Numbered from the stretch's first letter, positions 27,733 through 36,824 are shown. The stretch: 64,000 nt of DNA from Nitrosococcus watsonii C-113 (GCF_000143085.1 NC_014315.1:1766001-1830000); one strand, 5' to 3'. The notes: generated by a model from the letters alone, not told the origin. Numbers and translations are program-made.

Positions 27733-28737
27733 TTAAGCACCGCGCACCATCCGCTCGCCCAGACGATCCCGGCCGTGGGGCGCGGACAAATCCAGTTCTG
27801 GGCCGATGGAGACAATGCCGTTGGGGTTCACCGTCGGATGGCTGCGGAAGTAATGATTGCGGATATGGTCCATGTGGACCGTCTCGGCCACGCCGGGTAG
27901 CTGATAAATCTCCCGCAGCAACCCGTCCAGATTGGGATAGTCCCGGATGCGCTTGCGATCGCACTTGAAGTGGGTTACGTAAACGGGATCGAAGCGCAGC
28001 AGGGTGGTCCACAGGCGCAGATCCGCTTCGGTCAGGGTGTTGCCCACCAGATAGCGGCTCTCGCCAAGGCGCTGCTCCAAGCTCTCCAGGGTGTCGAACA
28101 GCACTGTCACTGCTTCATCATAGGCTTCCTGGCTGGTGGCGAAACCGGCCTTGTACACCCCATTATTGATGTTGTCATAAACGGTCTCGTTGATCGCCTC
28201 GATGGATTCGCGCAGATCCTCGGGGTAGTAGTCCCCTGGCCTGGCGCCGCGATCATCGAAGGCGCGGTTGAGCATGCGAATAATATCCGCCGACTCATTG
28301 CTGACGATGGTCTCCCGCTGCTTGTCCCACAACACGGGCACGGTTACCCGGCCGCTGTAGCGATTGTCCGCCTTCAAATAGAGTTCATAGAGTTTATCCA
28401 GCCCGTAGAGCGTATCGCCGGTAGCGCCGTCAAAATCTTCCCGCAGCTCCCAACCGTTCTCCAGCATCAGCGGATGCACCACGGACAGGCCAATGTGCTT
28501 CTCTAGCCCTTTCCAGGCACGCATGACCAGGGTCCGGTGTACCCAAGGGCAGGCATACGATCCATACAAATGGTAGCGCCCGGATTGGGCTTCAAAACCA
28601 CCCGTACCGCTGGGTCCAGGCGCACCATCGGCGGTCACCCAGTTGCGGAATTGGCTCTCGGAACGTTGGAAGCGACCGCCAGTGCTTTTAGTGTCATACC
28701 ACTGATCCTGCCATTGCCCGTCTATCAATAATCCCAT
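27733..28737 (-). CDS. yqjG: glutathionyl-hydroquinone reductase (Xi-class GST)
   Basis: 334 aa. Enzymes of this class use a catalytic Cys and glutathione to reduce glutathionyl-hydroquinones to hydroquinones, recycling quinone adducts. The Cys is C63 in GSYACPWVHRTL, the same position as in E. coli YqjG. The long N-terminal segment with the GRF...SQFRNWVT motif and the all-alpha C-terminal domain (with LVGNTLTEADLRLWTTLLRF, about 238-257) are typical. The gene sits between pirin and DUF5996 genes, all leftward, and divergent from a LysR gene. Confidence 0.92.
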   Translation of the reverse strand: MGLLIDGQWQDQWYDTKSTGGRFQRSESQFRNWVTADGAPGPSGTGGFEAQSGRYHLYGSYACPWVHRTLVMRAWKGLEKHIGLSVVHPLMLENGWELREDFDGATGDTLYGLDKLYELYLKADNRYSGRVTVPVLWDKQRETIVSNESADIIRMLNRAFDDRGARPGDYYPEDLRESIEAINETVYDNINNGVYKAGFATSQEAYDEAVTVLFDTLESLEQRLGESRYLVGNTLTEADLRLWTTLLRFDPVYVTHFKCDRKRIRDYPNLDGLLREIYQLPGVAETVHMDHIRNHYFRSHPTVNPNGIVSIGPELDLSAPHGRDRLGERMVRGA

Positions 28738-28786
28738 GATGATCTCCTTTCAATTTATATAATAAGAGGATAGCGCAAGCACTCGC

Positions 28787-29665
28787 TCAAACAACCGCCA
28801 CCGACGCTAGACGGCCAAAACGACCACGCTTGAAATCTTCCATCGCCTGTTGAATTTCGGCCTCACTGTTCATCACGAAGGGCCCGTGGCCCACCAGCGG
28901 TTCGTTGATGGGCTCACCGCTCAGCAGCAGCAATGTGGCCTCGGTATCCGCCTCCAGAGAAACGGTACGATGTGCTCGCTCCAGCAATACCCACTGCGCC
29001 TCACGGACGGTCTCACTGGCGTTGACCCGCACATTGCCGTGCAAGACAACCAGCGCCAGGGTATGGCCTTCCGGCGCGGCGAAGTCAACGGAGCGGCCGG
29101 GATTCAGCCGCACGTCCCATACATTCATGGGCGTAAAGGTCGCCGCCGGACCCCGATGGCCGCCGTACTCGCCGGCAATCACTCGCACCTGGCCTCCCTG
29201 ATCCGGTAATTCCACCGCCGGAATGTCCTGGTCCAATAAAGTCTGGTATTTCGGTGGCGACATTTTGTCCTTGGCCGGCAAATTCACCCATAACTGGACC
29301 ATTTCCAAGGTGCCACCAGCGTGGGTGAACGCGGGCGAGTGGAATTCTTCGTGGAGTATGCCAGAGGCAGCGGTCATCCATTGCACATCGCCGGGTCCGA
29401 TCTTGCCGCCGGCTCCCGTGGAGTCACGGTGAGCAACCTCGCCCTGGTAGACAATGGTGACGGTCTCAAAGCCCCGGTGCGGATGCTCGCCCACGCCTCG
29501 CGGGCGCTCCGCCGGCTCGAATTCCATGGGGCCAGCGTAATCGAGAAGCAAAAACGGACTCAGTTGCTCCCCCTGATTGCGGTAGGAAAATAATGAACGG
29601 ACAGGGAATCCATCGCCTACCCAGTGCTGTTGCGGCGCGTTATAAACGCCTTGAATTTTTTTCAC
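28787..29665 (-). CDS. pirin-family bicupin
   Basis: 292 aa. The N-terminal cupin has RPRGVGEHPHRGFETVTIV (about 54-72), then HRDSTGAGGKIGPGDVQWMT and the ASGILHEE signature, giving the three His and one Glu that bind iron. The C-terminal cupin covers about 180-285. Bacterial pirins include quercetin 2,3-dioxygenase-like enzymes, and the pairing with a hydroquinone reductase suggests detoxification of quinones or phenols (inference). 49 bp upstream of yqjG, same strand; divergent from LysR with 117 bp between. Confidence 0.92.
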   Translation of the reverse strand: MKKIQGVYNAPQQHWVGDGFPVRSLFSYRNQGEQLSPFLLLDYAGPMEFEPAERPRGVGEHPHRGFETVTIVYQGEVAHRDSTGAGGKIGPGDVQWMTAASGILHEEFHSPAFTHAGGTLEMVQLWVNLPAKDKMSPPKYQTLLDQDIPAVELPDQGGQVRVIAGEYGGHRGPAATFTPMNVWDVRLNPGRSVDFAAPEGHTLALVVLHGNVRVNASETVREAQWVLLERAHRTVSLEADTEATLLLLSGEPINEPLVGHGPFVMNSEAEIQQAMEDFKRGRFGRLASVAVV

Positions 29666-29697
29666 GGCCAGCTCCTATCTTGCATATTCTAATATCT

Positions 29698-29729
29698 AGG
29701 ATTGATTATAATATCGGAACAATAATCCT
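29698..29729. promoter_or_regulatory. possible LysR-type operator
   Basis: AGGATT (29698-29703) and AATCCT (29724-29729) form an interrupted inverted repeat in the 117-bp pirin/LysR divergent gap, with a second weak dyad GATTATAATATC inside. The layout suits an autoregulating LysR protein, but the arms are short. Confidence 0.35.
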
Positions 29730-29782
29730 AGTAGGCTAGTAAATAGCTACTGTGTGTCTTATTTATAGAACGATGGCAGACT

Positions 29783-30688
29783 ATGCAAGATCTCAATGAT
29801 CTCTACTATTTCGTCCAGGTTGTAGATCACGGCGGCTTTGCGCCAGCCGGCCGCGCGCTTGGCGAGCCCAAATCAAAACTGAGCCGGCGGATTGGGAAAT
29901 TGGAGGAACGCCTGGGCGTGCAATTGTTGCAGCGCTCGACACGGCATTTTTCAGTGACCGAGATTGGCCAAACTTACTACGCCCATTGCAAAGCCATGCT
30001 GGTTGAAGCCGATGCCGCGCAAGAAGCTATTGAACTAACCCGTGCGGAGCCCTGTGGCATTGTGCGAATGAGCTGCCCGGTCGCCTTATTGGAAGCAAGG
30101 GTCGGCACCATGCTAGCGGCATTTATGGCCCAGCACCCCCGCGTTAATATCCATCTGGAGGCTACCAATCGCCGGGTCGATCTCATTAGCGAAGGCATAG
30201 ATCTGGCTATTCGGGTGCGTCCCCCGCCCTTCGAAGATAGCGATCTGGTGATGCGTATCCTGGGCAACCGCCGCCAATCTCTCATAGCCAGTCCTCGCTT
30301 ACTTCAGCAAGTTCCCACACCCAGGTTGCCCACCGATCTGGCCCACTTACCCAGCCTTGGTCTGGGGCAACCCCATCATGAGTTCCAATGGAATCTGCTC
30401 GGACCTAACAAGGCACAAGCCACCGTCAAGCACTGGCCTCGCTTTATCACTCGTGACATGACCGCCCTGCGTACCGCCGCGATAGCCGGCGTGGGCATCG
30501 TTCAACTGCCCAATATGATGATACGCGCTGAACTCGCGGGGGGAGAACTTCTACCACTGCTGCCGGACTGGGCACCGCGGCCCGAAACCATCCATGCGGT
30601 GTTTGTGTCGCGCCGTGGCCTGTTGCCCTCGGTGCGAACCTTGATCGACTTTCTCGTAGCCCAGTTCAAGGCGCTGGACGAAGACTGA
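29783..30688 (+). CDS. LysR-family transcriptional regulator
   Basis: 301 aa. Winged HTH at about 1-60 (DLNDLYYFVQVVDHGGFAPA, LSRRIGKLEERLGVQLLQRS), then the substrate-binding domain from about 90. The sequence is of the CrgA/YhjC type. Divergent from the pirin-yqjG-DUF5996 genes, so it probably controls them in answer to a quinone or redox signal (inference). The stop at 30688 is followed by 200 bp without a gene, with a CCACCCC-C-GGGGTGG palindrome at about 30738-30752. Confidence 0.9.
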   Translation: MQDLNDLYYFVQVVDHGGFAPAGRALGEPKSKLSRRIGKLEERLGVQLLQRSTRHFSVTEIGQTYYAHCKAMLVEADAAQEAIELTRAEPCGIVRMSCPVALLEARVGTMLAAFMAQHPRVNIHLEATNRRVDLISEGIDLAIRVRPPPFEDSDLVMRILGNRRQSLIASPRLLQQVPTPRLPTDLAHLPSLGLGQPHHEFQWNLLGPNKAQATVKHWPRFITRDMTALRTAAIAGVGIVQLPNMMIRAELAGGELLPLLPDWAPRPETIHAVFVSRRGLLPSVRTLIDFLVAQFKALDED

Positions 30689-30890
30689 TAAAACTTGCCT
30701 ATAGGGCAGGTGAGCTCTCTTGCGTTAAAAAGACCTCCACCCCCGGGGTGGCTCTAAACTGGCAGGCCCAGTACACTATTTCTTTATTGAAACTTGGACT
30801 TCTGGGCAAGAAGTCGATTCACAAGGAAAAAGGTGAAAGAGCACTCGTCGGCAATGCATACATAGGGAATTAAAGCGGTTGGGCTAAAAT

Positions 30891-33180
30891 ATGAGTGACG
30901 AATTTTTCAAAAAGCCGATACTCAATTCACCCTATGAATACCCTTCCTTTCATTGGGAGATAGTGGATGGGCTGCCGACCCACAATATCGTTAACTCCCG
31001 CCGAAGAGCGGAATTCATCACGCCCATTCCCAAGCCCAGGAAGCGCAAGGGTTCAAAGTCGCAAGACTTATTCGACGAAAGCCTGGGTCTAGGTGGCGGT
31101 AGCCAGAAGTACGACCCGATCTCCATTATCAACGAACTTCGCGGCCACGTGGATGCTTGGCGGAAATTGCCAAGCGAGCGGGACTGGCGGGTAACACCCG
31201 AGACCGCCCGGTTATTGCGGCACTGGCGCCATTATGAATTCAAGGGTATTCGCCCCTTCTTCTGCCAAGTGGAAGCCGTGGAAGTGGCTATTTGGCTCAC
31301 GGAGGTGGCCCCTAAATTTGGCCAAACAGGCAAGCAATTTCTCGATTACTTAAAGAATGCGAACGCCGACGCCAACCCCGGTTTGCTGCGGCTTGCGCTG
31401 AAACTGGCCACGGGCGCGGGCAAGACCACGGTCATGTCCATGCTGATTGCATGGCAAACGATTAACGCAGTGCGTCAGCCGGCAAGATCGTGATTACCAA
31501 CTACCACGCCTTCAAGCCGCGCGAACGCATGGCTATCTCCAAAGGCGGGCGGGCGCTTCTCAAGGGCAAACGAGGCGAAGAACTCAATACCCTGGAAACT
31601 GAAGGCCAGATGTTGCAACGGGTCATGCCGGAGCTAATGGGCATGAAGAACGTCATGGTATTGAACGATGAAGCTCACCACTGTTACCGGGAAAAGCCCG
31701 GCGAGGACGAAGAAGGGGCGCTGAAGGGGGATGACAAGAAAGAAGCCGAGAGCAACCGGGAAGCGGCGCGGCTTTGGATTTTCGGGCTGGAAATCGTCGC
31801 CAGGAAAATTGGCCTTAACCGGGTCATCGATCTATCGGCAACGCCTTTTTTTCTCAGCGGTTCCGGGTATGCCGAGGGGACCTTATTCCCCTGGACTATG
31901 AGCGATTTTTCCCTCATGGATGCCATTGAATGCGGCATCGTCAAATTGCCCCGGGTGCCGGTGGCGGACAACATCCCCGGCGCTGAGATGCCCAAATTCC
32001 GGGAATTGTGGAAACACATCGGCGCTAGGATGCCCAAAAAAGGCCGGAGCAAAGGGGCGAAACTCGACCCGCTTAGCCTTCCCGTCGAACTGCAAACGGC
32101 CCTGGAAGCATTGTACGGCCACTACGAAAAGACCTTTTCACGGCCAAGCCCGTGGTCGCGCCCCCTCAGCCGCCACGGGAAACCATCCATGTCAAAGCGG
32201 TGCGCCCGGAGCGGGACGCTCTAGAAATTCGTTTCCCCCGGGTCAGCGGCTATCGGGTCGAGCTGCCGGAAGAAAAACTGACGGCAGAATTCAACGAAGA
32301 CTCCGTGCTTGAGTTGACCCCGGATTTGGTGGGTCCATCCGTTACCCGCAATGCGGGCATTATTGGCGAGGCGGTTGATTTGAACTTGATCCATACGGGT
32401 AATGTGCGTCCTTCAACGCTGCTCTTCCATTTAACTCAACGGTTGCTCTATACGAAATGGCGTGACCCCGGCGAAGCGCCGAAACTCCACCTGTTCGGTC
32501 AGCTCAAGCGGATTACCAAACAATGGCTGGAGGGATATCTCGTCTGCAAGGGGGGGACTTATCCGGCGCAACTCCTGTACCAGGAACTGGCCGACATGGC
32601 CTGCTCCAGAATCACCGCCGCCATTACCCAGGCGGAACAAAGCAGGGACCGACCCATCAAGGTTTTGCTCGATCCCTACAATCCGACGGGTTCAACCCTC
32701 CATGTCAATTTCAATACCTCGAAAACCGAACGGTGGGAAACCCATCCGCTGAAATCCCATATTAATTGGGTCATTCTGGATAGCGACTGGGAAGCCGAGT
32801 TTTGCCGGGTGGCGGAAGCCCACGAACAGGTGATTGCTTACGTCAAGAATCACAGTCTGGGTTTGGAAGTGCCCTATCGCTATGGTTCCGAAACGCGGAA
32901 ATACCGCCCGGACTTCCTTGTCCAGATCGATGATGGCCAGGATGATCCCTTGAATCTGATTGTGGAAATCAAAGGTTATCGCCGGGAAGATGCCAAGGAA
33001 AAAAAGCTCACCATGGATACTTACTGGATTCCGGGCGTGAACAATCTAAAAAGCTACGGGCGATGGGCCTTCGCGGAATTCGGGGATGTCTTTGAAATGC
33101 AGCATGCCTTTGCAAGGAAAGTCGAACAAACGTTTAACGAGATGATCAAAACTGTGAGCGTACCCAAAAACACACTATGA
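30891..33180 (+). pseudogene. type III restriction endonuclease subunit (Res), two internal deletions
   Basis: Three frames spell parts of one Res protein. Part 1 (30891-31484) ends with Walker A, LKLATGAGKTTVMSMLIAW. Part 2 (31488-32137) begins IVITNYHAFKPRERM and carries motif II as VLNDEAHHCYREKP and motif III as IDLSATPFF. Part 3 (32137-33180) begins FTAKPVVAPPQPPRE and carries the nuclease motif YRPDFLVQI...LIVEIKGY. Between parts 1 and 2 the short segment after Walker A is missing. Between 2 and 3 the helicase C-terminal domain (motifs IV-VI, perhaps 200 residues) is missing. Both joins change the frame. Restriction activity must be lost. Comparison with intact homologues is from memory, so deletion sizes are estimates. 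Confidence 0.85.
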
Positions 33181-33210
33181 TGGTGTACACGAACAAAATG
33201 AGAGATGGCC

Positions 33211-33435
33211 ATGAAAAACATTACCCTAAGCGCCGATGAGCACCTGATTGAAGCTGCCCGTCAGCGAGCTGCCGCTGAGCACACGACCTTGAATGCCAAA
33301 TTTCGGGAATGGCTGGAAGACTATGTACAACGTCAGCGGCAGGCGGATGAAGCGATAGCCTTCATCAGGGAGTTGAGAAAACACGTGCGTACCGGTGGCC
33401 GTAAATTCACACGGGATGAGATGAATGAGCGTTAA
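33211..33435 (+). CDS. orphan ribbon-helix-helix type antitoxin
   Basis: 74 aa from the ATG at 33211 (MKNITLSADEHLIEAARQRA); an ATG two codons earlier is possible. The N-terminal strand and helix are those of RHH antitoxins paired with PIN toxins; the C-terminal tail is LRKHVRTGGRKFTRDEMNER. The overlapping frame at its end starts MSVNFF, the usual beginning of the partner PIN toxin, but stops after nine codons (MSVNFFESE). So only the toxin's first residues survive and the antitoxin is alone. Confidence 0.75.
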   Translation: MKNITLSADEHLIEAARQRAAAEHTTLNAKFREWLEDYVQRQRQADEAIAFIRELRKHVRTGGRKFTRDEMNER

Positions 33436-33462
33436 TTTTTTTGAAAGTGAATAAGATGAGCC

Positions 33463-33665
33463 ATGAAGAACATCACTTTGAGCGCCGATGAACACCTGAT
33501 TGAAGTCGCCCGTCAGCGGGCTGCCGCTGAACACACGACATTAAATGAACAATATACGCACGCAAACAACAGCAGCTACGTTTTTATGACGACGCCATTA
33601 AGGAACTGCAAGGCCAACTTAAGGTTGGGCGTAAATTAAGCCGGGAAGAAATGAATGAGCGTTGA
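33463..33665 (+). pseudogene. second, degraded copy of the same antitoxin
   Basis: The first 27 codons repeat the preceding gene almost exactly (MKNITLSADEHLIEVARQRA, then AAEHTTLN). The middle is lost with a change of frame, and the ending VGRKLSREEMNER appears in another frame. The overlapping frame again begins like the partner toxin, MSVERFF, then runs into unrelated sequence that leads to mod. So this locus is a tandem duplication of an antitoxin-toxin unit from which both toxins were removed. Confidence 0.75.
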
Positions 33666-33686
33666 ACGCTTTTTTAAAATAAAAAT

Positions 33687-36600
33687 ATGGCGCGCAAGAA
33701 AATAACAAAAAAACGGATAGAAACCCTAACCCATGACGATGCTGCTCGGGTAAATATCCCCACCGCGGAATATGAAGCCATGCTCCATCAAAAAGACAAA
33801 AGCCCGATTCCCGTGCCCTACAAGCGGCGCAACCGGGATCTTGATCCGCAATTAGTCTGGCGGGGCAAGGATGAGCAGGACTGGTCCGATCTCGTTGTCC
33901 ATGCGCCGCCCCTTTATATTCAGGAAAAAGTCCATCCCAAGGCGTTGATTGACGACTTGCGCCGGCAGTCAGTGGCGAGTGGCGAGCGGTCAGTGGATAG
34001 GGAGCAACAGCTTGATCTGTTCGCCGACTTTAATGGCCTGCCGGACGAAGCAGCAAAAACCGAGTTTTATCAGCATGAAGCTCACTGGTCCAACCGGATG
34101 ATTTTGGGCGACAGCCTTCAGGTGATGGCGTCGTTAGCGGAGCGGGAAGGCTTGCGGGGCAAAGTGCAATGTATTTATTTCGATCCCCCTTACGGCATCA
34201 AATTTAATTCCAATTTCCAATGGTCCACCACCAGTCGCGATGTCAAGGACGGCAATGTACAGCACATCACGCGAGAGCCGGAGCAGGTCAAGGCGTTTCG
34301 GGATACCTGGCGGGATGGAATTCATTCCTACCTAACTTACTTGCGGGATCGGTTAACGGTGGCACGGGATTTGTTGACAGATTCGGGTTCGATTTTCGTG
34401 CAGATTGGGGATGAGAATGTGCATCGGGTACGGGCTTTGATGGATGAAGTTTTTGGAGATGTGAATTTTGTTAGTGAAATAGTTTTCCAAAAAACGGGAA
34501 GTCAGCCCGGATCAATTATTGGTAATATTTCGGACTATATCCTTTGGTTCGCTAAAAGAAAGCAAAATGCAAAAGTAAGAAATATTTTTTTACCCAAAGA
34601 TGGAGGAGAAGGGGATTTTTCACCTGATCCGTTAACTTCAGATGGTGCATCTGAAAAAGGAACCGCTAATTTCTATTTCCAAGGACAAATTTTTCATCCA
34701 GGCAAAAAGGCGCATTGGAAGACTACTCTTGGTGGCATGGAAATATTAGCGCGTGCCGGCAGGATTATAAAACAAAGAAAGCAGATTCGTTTAAGAAAAT
34801 ATTGGGTTGATAATCCAGTCAAGACCTTAACAAATATATGGACTGATAGCGGAGGCGCATCAAATGTCATATATGTTGTTCAAACTAATGAAAAGATTCC
34901 TCAGCGCTGCCTTCTAATGTCCACCGACCCCGGCGATCTCGTCCTCGATCCCACCTGCGGCTCCGGCACTACCGCCTACGTCGCCGAGCAATGGGGACGG
35001 CGCTGGATAACCATTGATACCTCCCGCGTCGCGCTGGCGCTTGCCCGGTCCCGAATCATGGGCGCCCGCTATCCTTATTATCTCTTGGTGGATTCCAAGG
35101 AGGGCGTTCTTAAGGAAGCGGAAATTACCCGCACCGCGCCATCAACCAAGCCCACCACTGAAAATATCCGTTACGGGTTTGTTTATGAGCGCGTGCCCCA
35201 TATTACCCTGAAGTCCATCGCCAATAACGCCGAGATTGACGTGATTTGGGATAACTACCACGAAAAGCTGGAGCCATTGTTGCGCGACTTGTCACGCATG
35301 ATTGGTGAGAAGTGGATAGTAACCAGCAGGAAAGCTAGCCACGCATCACTTTCCACTGATCACTCCCTCGCCGAGTGGGAAGTGCCGCGCGAATTTCCCG
35401 CCGACTGGCCGGAAGAAGCCAAAACGCTGCACCAAGACTTCTGGCGGGCGAGGGTCGCGCGCCAGCGCGAAATCGACGCCTCCATTGCCGCCAAGGCGGA
35501 TTTTGAATATCTCTACGACAAACCCTACGAAGATAAAAATAAAGTTCGCGTTGCCGGTCCCTTCACCGTTGAAAGTATTTCTCCCCATCGGGCGCTGACG
35601 GTCGGCGCAGATGATGAACTGATCGACCCCGCGCACCAGAAGAAAGTCTTCGACGATGAACAGGACTTTGCCCAAATTATTTTGGAAAACCTGAAAACCG
35701 CGGGCGTCCAGCAAGCCCACAAGGACGACAAAATTAACTTTATCTCCCTGACTCCTTGGCCGGGCGAGCTGGTTTGCGCCGAAGGCGTGTTTGAAGCGGC
35801 CAACGGCCAACCCACGCTAGCCACTCATCACCAACCACCCACCACTCAACAGCGCGCGGCGATTTTCATCGGCCCGGAATTCGGCACGGTTTCCCGCCCG
35901 GATCTGGTCCGGGCGGCGAGAGAAGCCGCCGATGGGGGTTTTGATGTCCTGATTGCCTGCGCCTTTAACTATGACGCCCACTCCACCGAATTTGAAAAGC
36001 TTGGCCGGGTCCCGGTTTTGAAAGCCCGCATGAATGCCGATCTGCACATGGCCGATGATCTGAAAAATACCGGCAAAGGGAATCTATTTGTTATTTTCGG
36101 TGAGCCGGATGTGGAAGTGGTGAGTGGCCAGTGGCTAGTGGCAAGTGATGGCGGAATAGTGGTGAATTATGCGCAGTGTCAAAAACTATCGGGACTTGGA
36201 AGTTTGGAAAAAATCAATGAACTTGGCCGAACGGATTTACAATATTTCAAAGTCCTTTCCGCCGGTGATAGCAATGGAGGCGCTCAATCGAATAGAACAG
36301 CAAACAACGGAGATCAGCTGTATGCTCGCTGGCCTCAAGCGGTCGCTGCAATCGAGGCGCTGACCGAAGTTGATTTTCCGCTGTCACTTACCACGGATCA
36401 CTACGCACAAGTCACGCTCCATGGCGTGGATGTTTTTCATCCCAACACCGGAGAGGTCAGAAGCGATGACGCGGACGGGATAGCCTGCTGGTTTATCGAC
36501 ACCGACTATAACGAGGAAAGTTTTTTTGTTCGCCAGGCTTATTTTCTCAGCGCCAACGATCCCTACAAATCGCTGAAGACCACCCTCAAGGCGGAGATTA

Positions 36601-36728
36601 ATCAGGAAGCATGGGAAACGCTGAACAGCGATATCTCCCGCCCCTTTAAAAAGCCTAGGAGCGGCCGGATTGCCGTAAAAGTGATTAACCACTTGGGCGA
36701 TGAAGTGATGAAGGTCTACAAAATATAA
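33687..36728 (+). CDS. type III DNA methyltransferase (Mod) carrying in-frame repeat insertions
   Basis: 1013 aa. Beta-class amino-methyltransferase order: catalytic DPPY at residues 166-169 (IYFDPPYGIKFN), target-recognition region about 250-410, then the SAM-binding motif DPTCGSGTT starting at residue 421. The C-terminal third is the long Mod tail ending in GRIAVKVINHLGDEVMKV, so both ends are intact. Four segments look foreign: VASGERSVD (about 96-104), ASHASLSTDHSLAEW, TLATHHQPPTTQQ and VVSGQWLVASDGG. The last begins a roughly 300-bp insertion containing a remnant of another gene (see 36169). The target-recognition part is notably AT-rich. Res is broken, so if active this is a solitary methylase. 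Confidence 0.85.
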   Translation: MARKKITKKRIETLTHDDAARVNIPTAEYEAMLHQKDKSPIPVPYKRRNRDLDPQLVWRGKDEQDWSDLVVHAPPLYIQEKVHPKALIDDLRRQSVASGERSVDREQQLDLFADFNGLPDEAAKTEFYQHEAHWSNRMILGDSLQVMASLAEREGLRGKVQCIYFDPPYGIKFNSNFQWSTTSRDVKDGNVQHITREPEQVKAFRDTWRDGIHSYLTYLRDRLTVARDLLTDSGSIFVQIGDENVHRVRALMDEVFGDVNFVSEIVFQKTGSQPGSIIGNISDYILWFAKRKQNAKVRNIFLPKDGGEGDFSPDPLTSDGASEKGTANFYFQGQIFHPGKKAHWKTTLGGMEILARAGRIIKQRKQIRLRKYWVDNPVKTLTNIWTDSGGASNVIYVVQTNEKIPQRCLLMSTDPGDLVLDPTCGSGTTAYVAEQWGRRWITIDTSRVALALARSRIMGARYPYYLLVDSKEGVLKEAEITRTAPSTKPTTENIRYGFVYERVPHITLKSIANNAEIDVIWDNYHEKLEPLLRDLSRMIGEKWIVTSRKASHASLSTDHSLAEWEVPREFPADWPEEAKTLHQDFWRARVARQREIDASIAAKADFEYLYDKPYEDKNKVRVAGPFTVESISPHRALTVGADDELIDPAHQKKVFDDEQDFAQIILENLKTAGVQQAHKDDKINFISLTPWPGELVCAEGVFEAANGQPTLATHHQPPTTQQRAAIFIGPEFGTVSRPDLVRAAREAADGGFDVLIACAFNYDAHSTEFEKLGRVPVLKARMNADLHMADDLKNTGKGNLFVIFGEPDVEVVSGQWLVASDGGIVVNYAQCQKLSGLGSLEKINELGRTDLQYFKVLSAGDSNGGAQSNRTANNGDQLYARWPQAVAAIEALTEVDFPLSLTTDHYAQVTLHGVDVFHPNTGEVRSDDADGIACWFIDTDYNEESFFVRQAYFLSANDPYKSLKTTLKAEINQEAWETLNSDISRPFKKPRSGRIAVKVINHLGDEVMKVYKI
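36121..36154 (+). repeat. AGTG-rich mini-repeat, left copy at the S23 insertion
   Basis: Heptad-like units GAGTGGCC-AGTGGCT-AGTGGCA-AGTGATG, ending AAGTGATGGCGG (36143-36154). The same end is found inverted at 36378-36389 (CCGCTGTCACTT), matching 10 of 12 bases, so the two bound the inserted segment. Encodes VSGQWLVASDGG in the mod frame. Confidence 0.75.
36169..36363 (+). pseudogene. S23/IVS-type four-helix-bundle protein, internally deleted, inside mod
   Basis: A 64-codon frame, +1 relative to mod, starts with ATG and reads KNYRDLEVWKKSMNLAERIY then NISKSFP, the unmistakable N-terminus of the four-helix-bundle family (PF05635) known from 23S rRNA intervening sequences and as free-standing genes. 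It continues NRIEQQTTEISCMLAGLKRS-LQ, the family's C-terminal helix, and stops. Intact members are about 115-125 residues, so the two central helices are gone. The reading frame of mod stays open across the whole insertion. Flanked by inverted AGTG-rich repeats. Confidence 0.78.
36378..36404 (-). repeat. AGTG-rich mini-repeat, right inverted copy
   Basis: On the minus strand reads AGTGATCC-GTGGTAAGTGACAGCGG, the inverse of the left copy. Encodes LSLTTDHY in the mod frame. Directly after it the conserved mod sequence resumes with VTLHGVDVFHPNTGEV. Confidence 0.72.
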
Positions 36729-36824
36729 AAAATGAAATTCCGGATATCGGATTCATTCCCAGCAGGCTTATTTTTAACTAGATAATTATTTATACCTTCA
36801 AAAATCCATAAAAACCCTAACCCT

